A DNA stretch of 8,008 nt from Anaerolineales bacterium (lineage in GTDB: Bacteria > Chloroflexota > Anaerolineae > Anaerolineales > Villigracilaceae), in the NCBI GenBank assembly GCA_025966435.1, contig JAICRQ010000145.1:1-8008 (forward strand), in the 5' to 3' direction. Every line of letters starts with the position of its first letter. Position 1 is the first letter of the stretch. The translations under genes and the position numbers were made by a program. Shown here piece by piece: positions 6,739 through 8,008 of this stretch. The notes under the pieces are model-generated. The model saw nothing but the letters and a program-made list of their open reading frames with translations, searched no databases and was not told the DNA's origin.

Positions 6739-7173
6739 GAATGGCTTTGTGTAAATCTGATCGCGGTATGTTCCATTGTAAACCAGAAGGTGAAGTGTGG
6801 AGAGACTGCAGAAACCCACCTGTACTCATATTTGGTCACACAGCACTCCTTCGCGAGGTGTGCCGACCACATATTCTGCCTCTTCCGGACATGGATCGGG
6901 CCAATGAGAAAGCCCAATTAGGTCGCAGTAATTGTTTCTGCTTAACGAATGGGTAATTAAGTCTTGTCTAACTGGTAGATGAGAAAAATACTTAATATAA
7001 GCGAATCAATCGTCCCCAGTCGAATCAGTAATCCAACACCACGGAACGTCTTAGAGCTTTGCTTGTTAATTGTGTAGAGCCAGTACACATGACCCTTCTT
7101 ATCATTTTGCAGGTTCAACGAAATCTGCAAAAAGTGACAGACGAAACAATTGACTACAGGTTCGGTCGCCTCG
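6739..7173. other. Non-coding gap between the methyltransferase and the WecA-like gene
   Basis: These 435 bases hold no ORF that resembles a protein; the few 60-70 codon frames here lack ribosome sites and family-like features. It most likely contains the promoter and leader of the minus-strand glycan genes. The best -10 candidate on that strand is TATATT at about 6999-6994, with a poor TCGACT 18 bases upstream, so the promoter is not settled. The right part carries a perfect inverted repeat at 7105-7132. I found no tRNA, riboswitch or mobile-element remnant by eye. Confidence 0.6.
7105..7132. repeat. Perfect 8-base inverted repeat, extendable to 11 pairs
   Basis: TTTTGCAG at 7105-7112 is the exact reverse complement of CTGCAAAA at 7125-7132. 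With one G-T pair at 7113/7124 and two more A-T pairs inward, the stem reaches 11 pairs around a six-base loop (7116-7121). It lies 42-69 bases after the methyltransferase stop. No run of T follows the stem on either strand, so a standard intrinsic terminator is doubtful. It may be an RNA 3' hairpin or a protein-binding site. Confidence 0.5.
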
Positions 7174-8008
7174 TCATGCCCGTCCCCTTAATCTGTTCAT
7201 ATATTCCTTGATGCTACCTTTCAGCCGGCCTCGCTGCAAATTGGCATTGCCGACCTCTTGTATCCTTACAACATACAAATCCTGGTGTGTCCACCAATAG
7301 CCCTCATGAAAAAATTTCAGGTTCCAATTCTGGTTCTCAAACAGCCGCGAGAGTACGTATTTTGGCAAAGTACAGGCCATACCATAATCGCTGACCCTAA
7401 GATCCTTTTGTTCGCTGCGAGACCTGAACCAGAACCCATTTTTGTCAAATTTGACACCAGGAAGAATGGTACTGGTAATGAGTCCGTGAGTTGTGAAGAT
7501 CAGGTACCCACCAGGCTGGACAAGAGAGGCAAGTTTCTTCAACCAGCGTTCAAAGGTTATTTTTGGCATGTGTGAAAAGAAAGAAAGCGCAAAAACAACA
7601 TCAAACTTTTCTGCGGCGGACAGTTGTTCAGGCACGGAAGCTGATAGGATTGCATTGACATTGATCTTTTCTCTGATGAATTTCGCTGCTTCCGCGTGAA
7701 TGTCACACGCAGTAACCTTTACCGAGGGAAGGACATTTTTGAGGTGTCGAGTTACGCATCCGTACCCCGATGCAAATTCGAGCAGGCTAATAGTTTGCTG
7801 GGGATCATATTTGCAGATTTCTTTGAGAATTGCAGATAGCTGGGATGCCGAGTTCCGTCCATCATTAAAATAGTATTGGACAGCCGCCTCCTTAGTTGCA
7901 AACTTTGGAAGCTCATAGACAAATTGAAAAATATAGTCATCTGGATGGATGTCCGGGCTTACTTTCCACTTCTCGGCTAGCAAGCTGGCAGTCGTTTTGT
8001 CCGATTCG
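7174..8008 (-). CDS. Class I SAM-dependent methyltransferase (5' end beyond the window)
   Basis: This soluble enzyme is expected to transfer a methyl group from S-adenosylmethionine; the acceptor is unknown. The frame stays open to the right edge (ESDKTTAS precedes the TTG at 7983) with no ATG, so the N-terminus is probably outside the window. Numbered from that TTG: motif I is LLEFASGYGCVTRHL (67-81), a variant with Ala-Ser before the glycines; motif II is VTACDIH (90-96), where D94 should bind the SAM ribose; DVVFALSFFSHMP (128-140) is the post-II strand and loop; LVQPGGYLIFTTHG (154-167) is motif III. The roughly 100 residues after this are rich in aromatics (FWF, GYWWTH) and probably shape the acceptor site. 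The coding sequence looks more AT-rich by eye than the ABC genes. Its closeness to glycan genes suggests sugar or lipid methylation, but a 435-base gap separates it from them, so shared function is only possible. Confidence 0.88.
   Translation of the reverse strand, partial: ESDKTTASLLAEKWKVSPDIHPDDYIFQFVYELPKFATKEAAVQYYFNDGRNSASQLSAILKEICKYDPQQTISLLEFASGYGCVTRHLKNVLPSVKVTACDIHAEAAKFIREKINVNAILSASVPEQLSAAEKFDVVFALSFFSHMPKITFERWLKKLASLVQPGGYLIFTTHGLITSTILPGVKFDKNGFWFRSRSEQKDLRVSDYGMACTLPKYVLSRLFENQNWNLKFFHEGYWWTHQDLYVVRIQEVGNANLQRGRLKGSIKEYMNRLRGRA

Noticed and set aside
6739..6819. GTG start at 6819 for the WecA-like gene
   Set aside because: It adds 27 residues that do not look like family N-termini and has no ribosome site; kept only as an alternative.
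6735..6956. Small frames of 60-71 codons on both strands upstream of the WecA-like gene
   Set aside because: They overlap one another, have no ribosome site or recognisable domain, and have random-looking composition.
6956..6996. ATTAAGT / ACTTAAT inverted repeat
   Set aside because: Seven AT-rich pairs around a 27-base loop are expected by chance in AT-rich DNA, and no tail or known site accompanies them.

Overview
The window looks like a chromosomal stretch from a free-living bacterium with about 50% GC. I lean towards Chloroflexota (Anaerolineae-like). The reasons are the glucose-type ABC permease pair, a WecA-like enzyme with a DHTYHR motif instead of the enterobacterial HIHH motif, and a very large GT-C membrane protein whose soluble C-terminal domain resembles ones I recall from that phylum. 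This assignment is inference from memory of protein families, not from a search.

Layout. On the plus strand, positions 1-1125 hold the end of a sugar-uptake ABC transporter operon: the tail of a MalF/UgpA-type permease and a complete MalG/UgpE-type permease, joined by an ATGA start/stop overlap. The next gene converges on it with only 26 bases between. From there to the right edge everything is on the minus strand. Transcribed right to left, these are a class I SAM-dependent methyltransferase cut by the window edge (7174-8008), a 435-base non-coding gap, and then four genes: a WecA/MraY-family polyprenyl-phosphate sugar-1-phosphate transferase, two WbbL-like family 2 glycosyltransferases, and an 861-residue polytopic GT-C glycosyltransferase. 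The first three are tightly packed (TGATG overlap, then 6 bases). The GT-C gene follows after 92 bases.

How the genes could work together. The minus-strand cluster reads as part of a lipid-linked glycan pathway. The WecA-like enzyme would load a sugar-1-phosphate on undecaprenyl phosphate at the inner face of the membrane. The two GT2 enzymes would extend it from nucleotide-sugars. The GT-C enzyme would act on the outer face, probably using a polyprenyl-phosphate sugar. No flippase, polymerase, ligase or polyprenyl-phosphate-sugar synthase is visible here, so the product (surface polysaccharide, glycolipid or glycoprotein glycan) cannot be named. I saw no mobile element, CRISPR array, tRNA, rRNA or defence system. 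The window is mostly an ordinary surface-glycan region; the most distinctive item is the GT-C protein with its cysteine-bearing extracytoplasmic parts.
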